A DNA stretch of 17,115 nucleotides from DASRCB01 sp035653295 (GTDB lineage: Bacteria; Acidobacteriota; Terriglobia; Bryobacterales; Bryobacteraceae), in contig DASRCB010000337.1 in NCBI GenBank assembly GCA_035653295.1, positions 1 to 17,115 on the forward strand, given 5' to 3'. Below the pieces are notes generated by a model. The model was not told where the DNA came from, made no database searches, and saw nothing but the letters and a program-made list of their open reading frames with translations. This document shows, in pieces, positions 1-8,316 of the stretch; the stretch's first letter is position 1; every line of letters starts with the position of its first letter. The position numbers and the translations under genes were made by a program.

Positions 1-1
1 C

Positions 2-1036
2 GCCGCCCGGGTGCTGGCCCACGGCGACGGTTCTCCCGGCTGCGATCACCTCCTCACCCTTCTGTCCTCCAACAACCTCGCAGTGCCGTTGATCCTCGAT
101 GGAGCGCTGCTCACAGATGAACAGGCCAGCGCGCTGGCCCCGCGTCTTTTCCTTGCGGACCCGGGTTTTCCCGTGCGCCTGCTGCATTCCGCCACTGTCG
201 GTGATTCCCATGCCACCCCGGCTGAATTCTGTCCCTCCATTCGCCGTGCTCTCGCAGTCATTGCCGCACTCGGCGATTGCCGGCGAAGCGCGCCGCTGCT
301 CATGCCGCTGGTCCGCCACGCCGATCCGTACGTTCGATCGCGCGCGGCTTTGCTGCTGGGCGCCGCAACCCACAACTGCACGTGGGCGGAAGCGCAACTT
401 CAATCCGCTGACGCACGCATCCGCGCCAACATCATCGAGTCGCTGTGGGGCGCTACCTCCAAACAATCGAAACAGCTGTTCCGAATGGCCGCAAACGACG
501 CACACAACCGCGTCGCGGGGAACGCACTCCTTGGCTTGTACCGCTCCGGCAGTGTTGACAGCATCGCGCTCATCGTGGCCATGGCCGCTCGCGGCGATGC
601 ACGATTTCGCGCCACAGCAGTATGGGTAATGGGTCAAACGGACGACCCGCGATTCCTCCCCTGCCTCCGTCCCATGCTCGACGACGCGGCCCCCGGCGTG
701 CGTCGTAATGCCATCCGCGCTCTCGCCGCGCTCCGGCGAGCCGCCGAAAACATCCAGTGGCTGCGTGTATCTTCTGAGTGCGCCACCGCTGATGCAGGAA
801 ATCTCACCGTGCGGCTCAGGGTCGTCGACGGGGCGGGCTGGCCCGTCGCCGGTCTCGCCGCAACTGCGTTCATCGCCTGGAATGGTGAGGAACTGCTTAC
901 TTCTTACAGCATCTCCGCCGACACCAATCGCGCGGGCTATTATTTGCTCGAAGTACCCGGAACGAAGGGCGCGGTTCCTCGACTTCAGGTCTACCACCGG
1001 TCCGCCTCCGTCGCGCCCAGCGGCGCCGCGCATTAA
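2..1036 (+). CDS. HEAT-repeat protein, 5' end missing
   Basis: The frame is open to the first base of the window, so the true start lies upstream; the first in-frame start-like codon is a GTG at 11. Counting from that GTG, residues about 79-243 form helical pairs of HEAT/PBS-lyase type with the recurring pattern of Asp/Pro, Val-Arg, Ala and Leu (for example DPYVRSRAALLLGAA at 105-119 and APGVRRNAIRALAALRR at 227-243). Residues about 250-341 look like a beta-rich Ig-like tail (VRLRVVDGAGWPVAGLAATA). HEAT arrays are protein-binding scaffolds; the partner and the cell location cannot be told because the N-terminus is absent. The peptidase gene follows after 9 bases in the same reading frame, separated only by TAA, so the two are probably co-transcribed. 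The fold is fairly sure, the function unknown. Confidence 0.75.
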   Translation, partial: AARVLAHGDGSPGCDHLLTLLSSNNLAVPLILDGALLTDEQASALAPRLFLADPGFPVRLLHSATVGDSHATPAEFCPSIRRALAVIAALGDCRRSAPLLMPLVRHADPYVRSRAALLLGAATHNCTWAEAQLQSADARIRANIIESLWGATSKQSKQLFRMAANDAHNRVAGNALLGLYRSGSVDSIALIVAMAARGDARFRATAVWVMGQTDDPRFLPCLRPMLDDAAPGVRRNAIRALAALRRAAENIQWLRVSSECATADAGNLTVRLRVVDGAGWPVAGLAATAFIAWNGEELLTSYSISADTNRAGYYLLEVPGTKGAVPRLQVYHRSASVAPSGAAH

Positions 1037-1045
1037 ACTGGCTGT

Positions 1046-3364
1046 GTGCCCAGTGGCGCTGCCTTCATTTCTCTGCTTGCCGTAGCCGCGTCCGCTCCTC
1101 TCTGCGCCGGAGTCTCCGCGGCCCAGATGGCGCGGTTGCTTCGCGAAAGCGGCTTCGACCCGCAGGCCTGCTATCGCGTCCACGACCTCGAGATCGATCG
1201 CGAAGACCTGCGCATCTATCTGACTGCCGGCCATCTGCTGCTTGCTCGCGAGATCGGCGGCATCCGCCCCGCCGCTCTTTTCACCGCCGATGTGGAAGCC
1301 GGAGACGCCGAAATCCTGCTTATCCCACCGAACCGCAGCGAGCGGCTCTCTCTTGCGGCCTTTACTGGCGCCCCCAATTTTAACGAGCACTTTCACAGCA
1401 CTCTGCTCATCTTCACCGATGATACGGGGGCATCCCTCCAACGCCACATTGCCGAACAGGAGGAGCAGGAGGCGCTCTCCTGGAAGGACCCGGTGCGCGG
1501 CGCCGAACTGGCGCAGCAATGGGACACCGCGCTCCGCAATGTCTATTCCAGCTTCGACCTTCGCCTGGTGCAGCGCCTGGTGTCGCCGGGCGCAAAGGGC
1601 TTCATTTTCGGCACTTTCGCCGGCGGAAAACATCAGAACTTCGATGTCGAGTACGACTATACGCCCACGCCACGCATCATCATGGGCCAGCTCATCGATC
1701 GTCCTGGCGGCGCCTGGTTCGACACATGGACCTCTTTTGCCGCGCGCTCGGCCCGACAGGCCGGCAAGTCCGCACCGCAACAGCCGGTCACCATGTCCGA
1801 CTACCGCATCGACGCATCGCTTGACGACCGGCTTACGGTCAGTGCCGTAACGCGCGTCAAGGTGACGGTCCAGCCCGGCAATGAACGCGCCGTTCCATTT
1901 TTTATCGCGGGTGGAATGCACGTCGAAAGCGCGAAGATTGATGGGCAGCCCGCCGAGATTTTCGAATCGGCATCGCTGCGGTCCACCCTGATGCGCGGTG
2001 GCCCGGACGCGATGTTCCTTGTGATCCCACCGGCGGCGCTTGAGGCTGGCCGCACCTACGAATTCGAATTCCATCATCGCGGCGACGTGATCTCGCCATC
2101 GGGCAACGGCGTCTACTTCGTCGGCGGCCGCGGATCCTGGTACCCCCATCAGGAACTCGAGTTTGCAACGTACGATATCTCGTACACATGGCCTGCCACG
2201 CTGGATCTGGTCTCAACCGGCGACCTTTTGGAATCCAAAACCATCGGCGACCGGAAGACCGCGCGCTTTCGGACTTCCTCGCCCGCGCGTCTGGCAGGAT
2301 TCAACCTGGGCACGTACGATCGCCGCGTGCTCGAGCGTGGCGGCTATCATATCGAGGTCTGCGCCAACACAAGTCTCGAACCTGCCATTAAAGCCAGTCA
2401 ATCGGCGCCTCGCCTCGACGCCGTCGCCGAAGAGGTCGCCTCCGCGCTCGCGTTCATGACCGCGAGGTTCGGCGCTCCCCCGGTGAAATCGGTCACTGTC
2501 GCTCCCATCCCCGGCAGCTTCGGCCAGGGCTTCCCTGGGCTGATTTACCTGTCCACGCTGACCTACGTAAACGCCGCGGACCGCCCTGCCGGTCTGCGCG
2601 ACAAGTTCATGGATATGCTGTTCTCTGACCTGCTTGTCGCTCACGAAACGGCGCACCAGTGGTGGGGCAACCTCGTCGCGCCCACCTCATTCGAAGATCA
2701 GTGGATTTCCGAAGCCCTCGCGAACTACAGCGCGCTTTTGTTTCTGGCTGAAACCAGGGGACCGGAAACGCTGCGAACCACGCTCGATGAATACCGCCGC
2801 GATCTTTTGGCCATGGTTCCGTCCGGCCACACCGTCGAGTCCGCGGGACCGATCACCTGGGGCACGCGCCTGTCCAGTTCGCAGACGCCTGACGCGTGGC
2901 GCATCGTGACCTACGAAAAAGGCTCATGGATCATCCACATGCTCCGCAACCGGCTCGGCGATGAAAACTTCGACAAGTTTCTTCGTGAAATCTGCAGGCG
3001 CTACCGCTTTCAGCCCATGAGCACAGAGGACTTCCGGCAGCTCGCGGCGCAGTTCCTTCCGCCGAACTCGCCCGATCCGCGTCTCGAATCCTTCTTCGAC
3101 ACGTGGGTTTACGGAACCGGGATTCCAGCGCTCAAGCTGAACTACACCGTGAGCGGCGCCCGCATCAGCGGAACAATCGAGCAAAGTGGGGTTCCAGCGG
3201 ATTTCGGCGCGTGGGTGCCGGTGGCGATCTACACCAGCCAGAGCCGGCCCGAGATTCACTGGGTGGAGACGGGCAGCGACCCGGTGTCCTTCTCGTGGTC
3301 AATGAAAGAGAAGCCGCTGCGGGCCGCGTTGCAGCCGGCCGACGCCCTGGTCACAATACAGTGA
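1046..3364 (+). CDS. Secreted M1-family (gluzincin) metallopeptidase, atypical
   Basis: Probable zinc aminopeptidase-like enzyme. It has 772 residues with a hydrophobic leader (about 5-25, AFISLLAVAASAPLCAGVSA) but no basic n-region, which leaves the GTG start somewhat uncertain; there is no clear Shine-Dalgarno. Residues about 26-245 are an extra N-terminal region I cannot assign. The M1 beta-domain starts near 250. The zinc site is complete: HETAH at 533-537 followed by 18 residues and E556 (HEXXH-X18-E), with the family WWGN right after. Y623 in TYEKGSW matches the M1 catalytic tyrosine context. The substrate-binding GxMEN motif of classical aminopeptidases is missing; GQGFPGL at 493-499 stands in its place, as I recall from a group of bacterial M1-like proteins. 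Catalysis is therefore plausible, but exopeptidase specificity is not assured. It follows the HEAT gene by 9 bases. Confidence 0.88.
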   Translation: MPSGAAFISLLAVAASAPLCAGVSAAQMARLLRESGFDPQACYRVHDLEIDREDLRIYLTAGHLLLAREIGGIRPAALFTADVEAGDAEILLIPPNRSERLSLAAFTGAPNFNEHFHSTLLIFTDDTGASLQRHIAEQEEQEALSWKDPVRGAELAQQWDTALRNVYSSFDLRLVQRLVSPGAKGFIFGTFAGGKHQNFDVEYDYTPTPRIIMGQLIDRPGGAWFDTWTSFAARSARQAGKSAPQQPVTMSDYRIDASLDDRLTVSAVTRVKVTVQPGNERAVPFFIAGGMHVESAKIDGQPAEIFESASLRSTLMRGGPDAMFLVIPPAALEAGRTYEFEFHHRGDVISPSGNGVYFVGGRGSWYPHQELEFATYDISYTWPATLDLVSTGDLLESKTIGDRKTARFRTSSPARLAGFNLGTYDRRVLERGGYHIEVCANTSLEPAIKASQSAPRLDAVAEEVASALAFMTARFGAPPVKSVTVAPIPGSFGQGFPGLIYLSTLTYVNAADRPAGLRDKFMDMLFSDLLVAHETAHQWWGNLVAPTSFEDQWISEALANYSALLFLAETRGPETLRTTLDEYRRDLLAMVPSGHTVESAGPITWGTRLSSSQTPDAWRIVTYEKGSWIIHMLRNRLGDENFDKFLREICRRYRFQPMSTEDFRQLAAQFLPPNSPDPRLESFFDTWVYGTGIPALKLNYTVSGARISGTIEQSGVPADFGAWVPVAIYTSQSRPEIHWVETGSDPVSFSWSMKEKPLRAALQPADALVTIQ

Positions 3365-3378
3365 TAGATGGCTATCAC
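3361..3378 (+). other. Perfect 7-bp inverted repeat at the peptidase stop
   Basis: GTGATAG and CTATCAC flank the 4-base loop ATGG, and the left arm contains the peptidase TGA stop. The bases that follow (GCAAACGTTTTGG) include only four Ts about 8 bases away and a palindrome AAACGTTT at 3381-3388. This could be a weak terminator or an mRNA 3'-end protecting hairpin before the decarboxylase gene. It lacks the GC-rich stem and U-tract of a strong intrinsic terminator. Confidence 0.4.
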
Positions 3379-3464
3379 GCAAACGTTTTGGCGGGTGGCC
3401 TCGCGAAGGCGGGCTTTTCACGGCGCCTGATCTGGCTGTCTCGAGATTGAGCCAATGAACGTCT

Positions 3465-4928
3465 ATGCCGGCTGACTCCGCGGCTCCCTGGAGCGCCCTG
3501 TTCCCCGATCCGGAGAGGCGCAGCGCACTGTGGCGCCAGATAGCCGATATCATTGAACACCACGCTCAGCATGTTGACGAGTTGCGCGTGGCGCCGCAGC
3601 TCGATCCCGCGGCGATTCGCGCCATGCTGGAGCCCTGCGACTTCTCGCGTCCGCTAAGCCCGAACGAAGCAGTAGTTTTAGCCGCCGTGGGGCTGACCGA
3701 GCACCAGGTCCACACGCCCCACCCCCGGTATTACGGCCTGTTCAACCCCGCTCCGACGACCATGGGAATCGCCGCCGATGCGCTCGCCGCGGCATTCAAC
3801 CCGCAGATCGCAGCCTGGAGTCACAGCCCCTTCGCCGCCGAGGTGGAGCGGCACCTGGTCCGCGCACTCGGCGCGCGGTTCGGATTTTCGGAAACGGATG
3901 GAGCTTTTGCCTCCGGCGGCGCGGAAGCGAATCATACGGCGGTTGTGGTGGCGCTCTCGGCGGCGTTTCCGGAGTTCAATGCCGCCGGCCTTCGCAACCT
4001 GCCCGCGCAGCCGGTGCTGTATACCTCAAGCGAGGCCCACCACTCCTTCCGAAAGGCGGCGCGGATGTGCGGCATTGGAACGGATGCGGTTCGCGAAATC
4101 GGTGTGGACGCGAGTCTCCGCCTCCGGCCCGACGAGCTCGAGGCCGCCATCATTGCTGACCGCGCCAGCGGTCTCGCTCCATTTCTGATCGCCGCGACCG
4201 CCGGAACGACCAATGCTGGCGCAATCGACCCGTTGCCTGAGTGCGCCGCCGTCGCGCAACAGCACGGGCTCTGGCTCCATGTGGACGCCGCATGGGGCGG
4301 CGCGGCGGCGCTGGTTCCCGAACTGCGGCCGCTGCTTACGGGTATTGAGCACGCCGATTCCATCACCTTCGATGCGCACAAATGGCTCAGCGTCCCGATG
4401 GGCACGGGCCTGTTCCTCACGCGGCGCCTGGATGCAATGGACCGGGCCTTCAGCATGCGTACGGCCTATATGCCGCGCGAGGCCGCCGGTCTCGACGTTG
4501 TCGATCCACACCTGCACACCATGCAATGGTCGCGCCGGTTCATTGGCCTGAAGGTGTTCCTTTCTCTGCTCGTCGCCGGGTGGGAAGGCTACGAACGCGC
4601 CATCCGCCATCAGACGGCCATGGGCGATCTGCTGCGGACGCGGCTCGCGAGCGCCGGCTGGCAGATCGAGAACGACACGCTGCTTCCTGTCGTGTGCTTC
4701 ACCGATCCGCACGGCGCGGACCCCCACGCCATGGCTATGGACATCGTCGCTTCCGGCGAAGCGTGGCTCTCGACGACGCTGCTGGCCGGTAAGCGAACCA
4801 CCCTGCGGGCCTGCATTACCAACTACCGCACCACATCCGAAGACATCGCTGCACTCATCGACGCGCTCGGTCGCGCCCGGGAGAAAACCCTTCATGCCGC
4901 TTCAGCGGAAACGTCAGTCATCGTATAG
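3465..4928 (+). CDS. PLP-dependent group II amino-acid decarboxylase
   Basis: A 487-residue cytosolic fold-type I PLP enzyme of the group II decarboxylase family (aromatic-L-amino-acid, glutamate, histidine and related decarboxylases). The N-terminal HPRYYGLFNPAP matches the family substrate-binding loop. H192 in SSEAHHS is placed to stack on the PLP ring, D274 in HVDAAWGG to bind the pyridine nitrogen, and K306 in FDAHKWL to form the Schiff base. The catalytic set is complete and the length is normal. The amino-acid substrate cannot be read from the sequence; the family also contains members acting on unusual substrates or as aldehyde synthases. The ATG at 3465 is the first usable start, because the ATG at 3455 meets a stop after six codons. 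Its 3' end overlaps the glycosyltransferase start by 35 bases, which suggests one mRNA and possibly a shared pathway. Confidence 0.88.
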   Translation: MPADSAAPWSALFPDPERRSALWRQIADIIEHHAQHVDELRVAPQLDPAAIRAMLEPCDFSRPLSPNEAVVLAAVGLTEHQVHTPHPRYYGLFNPAPTTMGIAADALAAAFNPQIAAWSHSPFAAEVERHLVRALGARFGFSETDGAFASGGAEANHTAVVVALSAAFPEFNAAGLRNLPAQPVLYTSSEAHHSFRKAARMCGIGTDAVREIGVDASLRLRPDELEAAIIADRASGLAPFLIAATAGTTNAGAIDPLPECAAVAQQHGLWLHVDAAWGGAAALVPELRPLLTGIEHADSITFDAHKWLSVPMGTGLFLTRRLDAMDRAFSMRTAYMPREAAGLDVVDPHLHTMQWSRRFIGLKVFLSLLVAGWEGYERAIRHQTAMGDLLRTRLASAGWQIENDTLLPVVCFTDPHGADPHAMAMDIVASGEAWLSTTLLAGKRTTLRACITNYRTTSEDIAALIDALGRAREKTLHAASAETSVIV

Positions 4929-5886
4929 CGACACGCAAACAATCGAGGAGGCGCCGCAGGCTGTACCGGAACCCGTAGAACCGCCACCGGGCCCGCGGGT
5001 CACGGCGATCATCGTTGCTTACAACCAGGCCAGCCAGTTGCGCCGCTGCCTTGACGCGCTGGGGCGTTCTCAGGACCGCCAGACGCTCGAGATTCTCGTC
5101 ATGGATAACGGATCCTTCGACGAGACCCGCATGATCGACGCCGACTACCCCGAGGTGACGATCCTTCGCCTGCCCAAAAATTTTGGCCGCGTACGAGCCA
5201 TGAACATCCTCACCCGCACCGCCAAAGCGGAGCTTCTTTTCTTTCTCGACCCACGCATTGAGGTTCAGCCCGATACGGTCTCCCGCCTGGCGGCCGCGCT
5301 CGAAGAAAATGAACAGGCCGCCGCAGTCTGCCCGTTAATCATTGCCGAAAATGGCGCGCCAGTCGAAGCGTTCTTCCGTTTACCAGACACGTCTGCGTTC
5401 GCGCGCGTATGGAGCACCGGAGAAGGACTGCTCCCACAGCCGATCGATGCCGCGGGAGGCCTGCAAAAAGTGGAATACGCCACCTTTGAGGCCATGCTGA
5501 TCACCAAGTATTTCGTGCGTGGCCTGAATTATTTGGACGATCGTTACGGCGAATACTGGGCGGATGCGGAGGTGAGCTGGCAAATTCGGCGTGCCGGCCG
5601 TAGCATTCTGGTCATGCCGTCCGTCCGTGTCGTGCGTCACGCCGTCGGTGCCTCGCCACGCTCCACCGCGGCGCGCGCTGCTCTCGCTGTCGATTGCGGT
5701 GGAGGAGCGTCGTCGTTCGTATCAAAACACTCCGGTTTCCTTTCCGGCCTGCTGCTGCGGTTGAGGTTTGCGTTGTCGGCGCTCGGTTCGGCGCTGATTT
5801 TGCGCGAACCCGGATACAATTTGTCGCGTTTTGCCGGCCTTCTCAGCGGGTCGAAAATCGATGGCAACCAAAGCGCCATTCTGTAG
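4894..5886 (+). CDS. Family 2 glycosyltransferase (GT-A fold)
   Basis: A 330-residue protein with a charged, Pro-rich N-terminal extension (1-35) and then a GT2 domain. VTAIIVAYN at 36-44 is the first strand and nucleotide-binding start, DNGSFDET at 71-78 is the donor-site loop, and NFGRVRAMN at 96-104 matches the family N-x-G-x-x-x-A-x-N element. The usual DXD-type metal motif appears as FLDPR (D119-P120-R121), close to the LNPD/LDPD form of the rhamnosyltransferase-like GT2 branch but with Arg as the last residue. DAEVSWQIRRAG at 224-235 corresponds to the ED-x-D...R acceptor/base region, with D224 in place of the first Glu. The C-terminus has a hydrophobic stretch (SGLLLRLRFALSALGSALIL) that may sit at the membrane. 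It probably moves a sugar from a nucleotide donor to an unknown acceptor. The start overlaps the decarboxylase by 35 bases. Confidence 0.85.
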   Translation: MPLQRKRQSSYSDTQTIEEAPQAVPEPVEPPPGPRVTAIIVAYNQASQLRRCLDALGRSQDRQTLEILVMDNGSFDETRMIDADYPEVTILRLPKNFGRVRAMNILTRTAKAELLFFLDPRIEVQPDTVSRLAAALEENEQAAAVCPLIIAENGAPVEAFFRLPDTSAFARVWSTGEGLLPQPIDAAGGLQKVEYATFEAMLITKYFVRGLNYLDDRYGEYWADAEVSWQIRRAGRSILVMPSVRVVRHAVGASPRSTAARAALAVDCGGGASSFVSKHSGFLSGLLLRLRFALSALGSALILREPGYNLSRFAGLLSGSKIDGNQSAIL

Positions 5887-5936
5887 CAACCCCCCGGCGC
5901 AGACGTCGCGTCATAGAATCGGTATGGCAGCGGTAC

Positions 5937-5943
5937 GGGGAGG
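5937..5943 (+). promoter_or_regulatory. Ribosome binding site for the gene starting at 5953
   Basis: GGGGAGG lies 9 bases before a GTG. It decides in favour of the GTG at 5953 as the start of the secreted hypothetical protein. Confidence 0.6.
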
Positions 5944-5952
5944 CAATCAACC

Positions 5953-6684
5953 GTGAAACGAGGGATTTTAGCTTTAACCGCGGCGGCTGGCGTTCTCGCT
6001 GTTGCGGGCGACGGCATCCGGCCACGCGCCGCAGCCTCGGAGTACGCCGCGCGCGCTGCAGTCGCGGGCGTTTCAATTGGTGCGGAGCTCATCCCACCCA
6101 GCCAGGTGCGGAAGCTGTTCGCCACCGACCTGAACAGCGCCGGCTATGCCGTCGTCGAGATCGGCATTTATCCAGACGCCGGAAGGGACATCAACATCGC
6201 CCAGAGCGATTTCATGCTTCGCGCCGGCGCCGAAGGAAACGCAGTGCGCGCCGCTTCCGGAGAGACCATCGCCGCCGTCATCGCCGATAAGAACGCGCCC
6301 AAACCGCCCAGAACGCCGAGTCGGATCGGCGGCGTGGATGTCTATAACACTGCCGAAATCGGCGTGGAACGCGGTCGCGATCCGGTCACCGGCCAGCGCG
6401 TCGGGGGCGTGTACGGAGGTGCGGGGGTGGGCGTTGGCGTCGGCGGCCCGGCAACCGGCCCCGATCCCGATCCGCAGGTCCAGTCGCCGCGCACTGTGCG
6501 CGACGCATACCAAATGCAGCAGGAACTCGAAAACAAAGCGCTCCCCGAGGGCAAGATCAACGAAGCCATCGCCGGCTACGTTTATTTCCCGCGCCCGTCG
6601 AAAAAGAAGAAGGACGAACTCATTCTGACGTGGTACGCGCCCGGCGGAAACCCGGTCCGCTTGACGCTGCAACCGGCTAAATAG
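5953..6684 (+). CDS. Secreted hypothetical protein with Gly-rich middle
   Basis: A 243-residue protein from a GTG with a good ribosome binding site. The N-terminus MKRGILALTAAAGVLAVAGD is a signal-peptide-like leader, so the product is probably exported. Residues 40-112 read as a beta-rich domain (VVEIGIYPDAGRDINIAQSDFMLRAG). A low-complexity linker follows, rich in Gly/Val at 150-166 and then Pro/Asp at 167-178. The C-terminal part (180-243) has a short helix (QMQQELENKALPEG) and a strand pair around GYVYFPRPSKKKKDELILTWY. I recall the GYxYFP...KKK...L ending from unnamed acidobacterial proteins, but I know no function for it. It starts 66 bases after the glycosyltransferase gene and stands before a 267-base gap. 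Confidence 0.75.
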   Translation: MKRGILALTAAAGVLAVAGDGIRPRAAASEYAARAAVAGVSIGAELIPPSQVRKLFATDLNSAGYAVVEIGIYPDAGRDINIAQSDFMLRAGAEGNAVRAASGETIAAVIADKNAPKPPRTPSRIGGVDVYNTAEIGVERGRDPVTGQRVGGVYGGAGVGVGVGGPATGPDPDPQVQSPRTVRDAYQMQQELENKALPEGKINEAIAGYVYFPRPSKKKKDELILTWYAPGGNPVRLTLQPAK

Positions 6685-6951
6685 ACCGGCTTCGTGAACG
6701 CGCCAGCAGCGCCCTACAAACTCTCCGCGGTTACGACTGCGTTTCATTAGCCAGCGCGAGCCGGCGGTTATTAGTCCGCTTGCCACTTGCGTGGCCCGCA
6801 TCTTCTGCGACTCCACCGCGCGACGACTCGTTTCAACTTCTGCAATCTCCTCGCAGCATAACCGTAAAAGCAGTCACATAGGCGCAATCTTCGCCGCCAG
6901 GCTGGAGTCAAGAAACCAGAAGTTCCTGTCGGCTGGCACACGAACGCCGGG
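6685..6951 (+). other. 267-base gap without a recognised gene
   Basis: No convincing ORF, tRNA or terminator is visible. The only small structure noticed is GCCAC-TTGC-GTGGC at 6782-6795, a 5-bp hairpin without a T-run. The stretch probably carries the promoter of the TPR gene, but I cannot point to a -35/-10 pair. Confidence 0.4.
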
Positions 6952-8307
6952 ATGCCCGCCATTACGGAAAAGCGACTCAGCCGGAGGTGTGTTTTGACGT
7001 TTGTCGCGCTCGCCATCCTGTTTACCGGGCTCCCCCTCGATGTCCCGCCAAATCGACAGCCGCACTGGACGCAACTGCGCGAGTCCGCCTGGGACGCGGA
7101 GCGACGCGGCGATTCGACCGCTGCCCTGAAGTTGTTTCAGCAGGAGCTTTCGGCCGCCAAACAAGTCTCCGCCCCACAGTACTTCATCGCTCTCGAGGAT
7201 ATCGGGAACTACTTCTGGCACATCGACGACGCGCGCTCCGCCGAACCTTACTTTCGTACGGCGGTGAGCATTCTGAACAGCGCCACCGAGCCGCACAGCC
7301 GCTCGCGCGCCATCGCACTGAACAACCTTGCCACCGTGCTTCGCTTCACCGGCGCCTACGATGAGTCCGAGGCGACGCAATTCCGCGCACTGCGCGAGTT
7401 CCAGCAACAGGGACACATGGTCGATGTTGCTCGCTGCTATGCGTCCCTGGCCGAGATTTCGCTCGCGCGCGGTGATTCTTCACATGCCGCCAGCCGGCTG
7501 AAGACGGCGAGCGAGGTTCTCGAGTCCAATGGTCTCGATTCCGTCCAGGCCGGCAATACCCTGGTCTGGATGGCGCAGAATTTCCTCGTCTTGAACATGT
7601 TGCCCGATGCGGCGCTGGCCATGGATCGCGCGCGGCCCATGCTCGAAGGACGGCTGCCGGACGACGATGCGGGGATGATCGCCTATCAGGATACGCGCGC
7701 AGCCGTCCTCTTCCGAAGGCATCGGTACGGTGAGGCCGAGCGGATTTGGAACCGAGCCCTTGAAAGTGCGCAGGCCGGCCACGTGGACACCGTCACTGTC
7801 CGCGTACACCTGGCTCAGCTGTACAGCTCTCTCGGGGAGTACGACAAAGCCGCGGAGGACTTCACCGAACTACTTCAAACGGAAGATGCCGCGGCGTTGA
7901 CGCGCGGCGTGGTAGAAAGCGAACTCGGCTGGGCATTGCTGCAGGCCGGCCACGATCAACGCGCTCAGGCCTGGTTCAATTCGGCCATGGTGCATCTCGA
8001 TGCACTCGGTCTCGCCCACTCCATGCCCGTGGCCACCCTGTGCGAACGCTACGCGCGGCTGTATACCGTTCGGAGGGATTGGAACGACGCGCTGCCGCTG
8101 CTGCAGCGCGCGATCGCCATTGGGCAGCACGCGGGCGCTTCCAACACCGCGGACTGGCTGCTGGAGCGGGCCGAAATCTACAAGAAGCTTGGCAACAAGA
8201 AGGAGGCCTCGGCCAGTAAGAAAGCAGCCGAGGCTTTGTTCGCCGCGAATCCAAAACAGAAGCGCGAAACCGTGGACCTGCGGGAGCTGGAGGCCGAGAA
8301 ACGGTAG
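6952..8307 (+). CDS. Secreted or membrane-anchored TPR-repeat protein
   Basis: A 451-residue protein. The N-terminus has basic residues (KRLSRR at 7-12) followed by a hydrophobic stretch (VLTFVALAILFTGLPL), either a signal peptide or an anchor. From about residue 38 to the end there are roughly ten tetratricopeptide-like helix pairs, for example AIALNNLATVLRFTGAYDESEA, VRVHLAQLYSSLGEYDKAAEDF and AEIYKKLGNKKEASASKKAA. No enzymatic domain is visible. TPR arrays mediate protein contacts, and the partner is not evident. Two starts compete: the ATG at 6952 gives the basic n-region but has a poor ribosome binding site, while a TTG at 6994 has GGAGG (6983-6987) at 6-base spacing but a leader without charge. 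I kept the ATG. The gene converges on the exporter gene with 9 bases between the stops. Confidence 0.82.
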   Translation: MPAITEKRLSRRCVLTFVALAILFTGLPLDVPPNRQPHWTQLRESAWDAERRGDSTAALKLFQQELSAAKQVSAPQYFIALEDIGNYFWHIDDARSAEPYFRTAVSILNSATEPHSRSRAIALNNLATVLRFTGAYDESEATQFRALREFQQQGHMVDVARCYASLAEISLARGDSSHAASRLKTASEVLESNGLDSVQAGNTLVWMAQNFLVLNMLPDAALAMDRARPMLEGRLPDDDAGMIAYQDTRAAVLFRRHRYGEAERIWNRALESAQAGHVDTVTVRVHLAQLYSSLGEYDKAAEDFTELLQTEDAAALTRGVVESELGWALLQAGHDQRAQAWFNSAMVHLDALGLAHSMPVATLCERYARLYTVRRDWNDALPLLQRAIAIGQHAGASNTADWLLERAEIYKKLGNKKEASASKKAAEALFAANPKQKRETVDLRELEAEKR

Positions 8308-8316
8308 CGCTTGCGA

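Noticed and set aside
4026..4895. Long minus-strand open frame opposite the decarboxylase (289 codons)
   Set aside because: Antisense shadow of a complete catalytic decarboxylase; rich in Arg/His/Gly and without recognisable motifs.
5914..5919. TAGAAT as a -10 box for the gene at 5953
   Set aside because: There is no -35-like hexamer at the right distance (the region is CCCCCG).
6782..6795. GCCAC-TTGC-GTGGC hairpin as terminator of the gene ending at 6684
   Set aside because: The stem is only 5 bp, has no T-run, and lies about 100 bases after the stop; likely chance.
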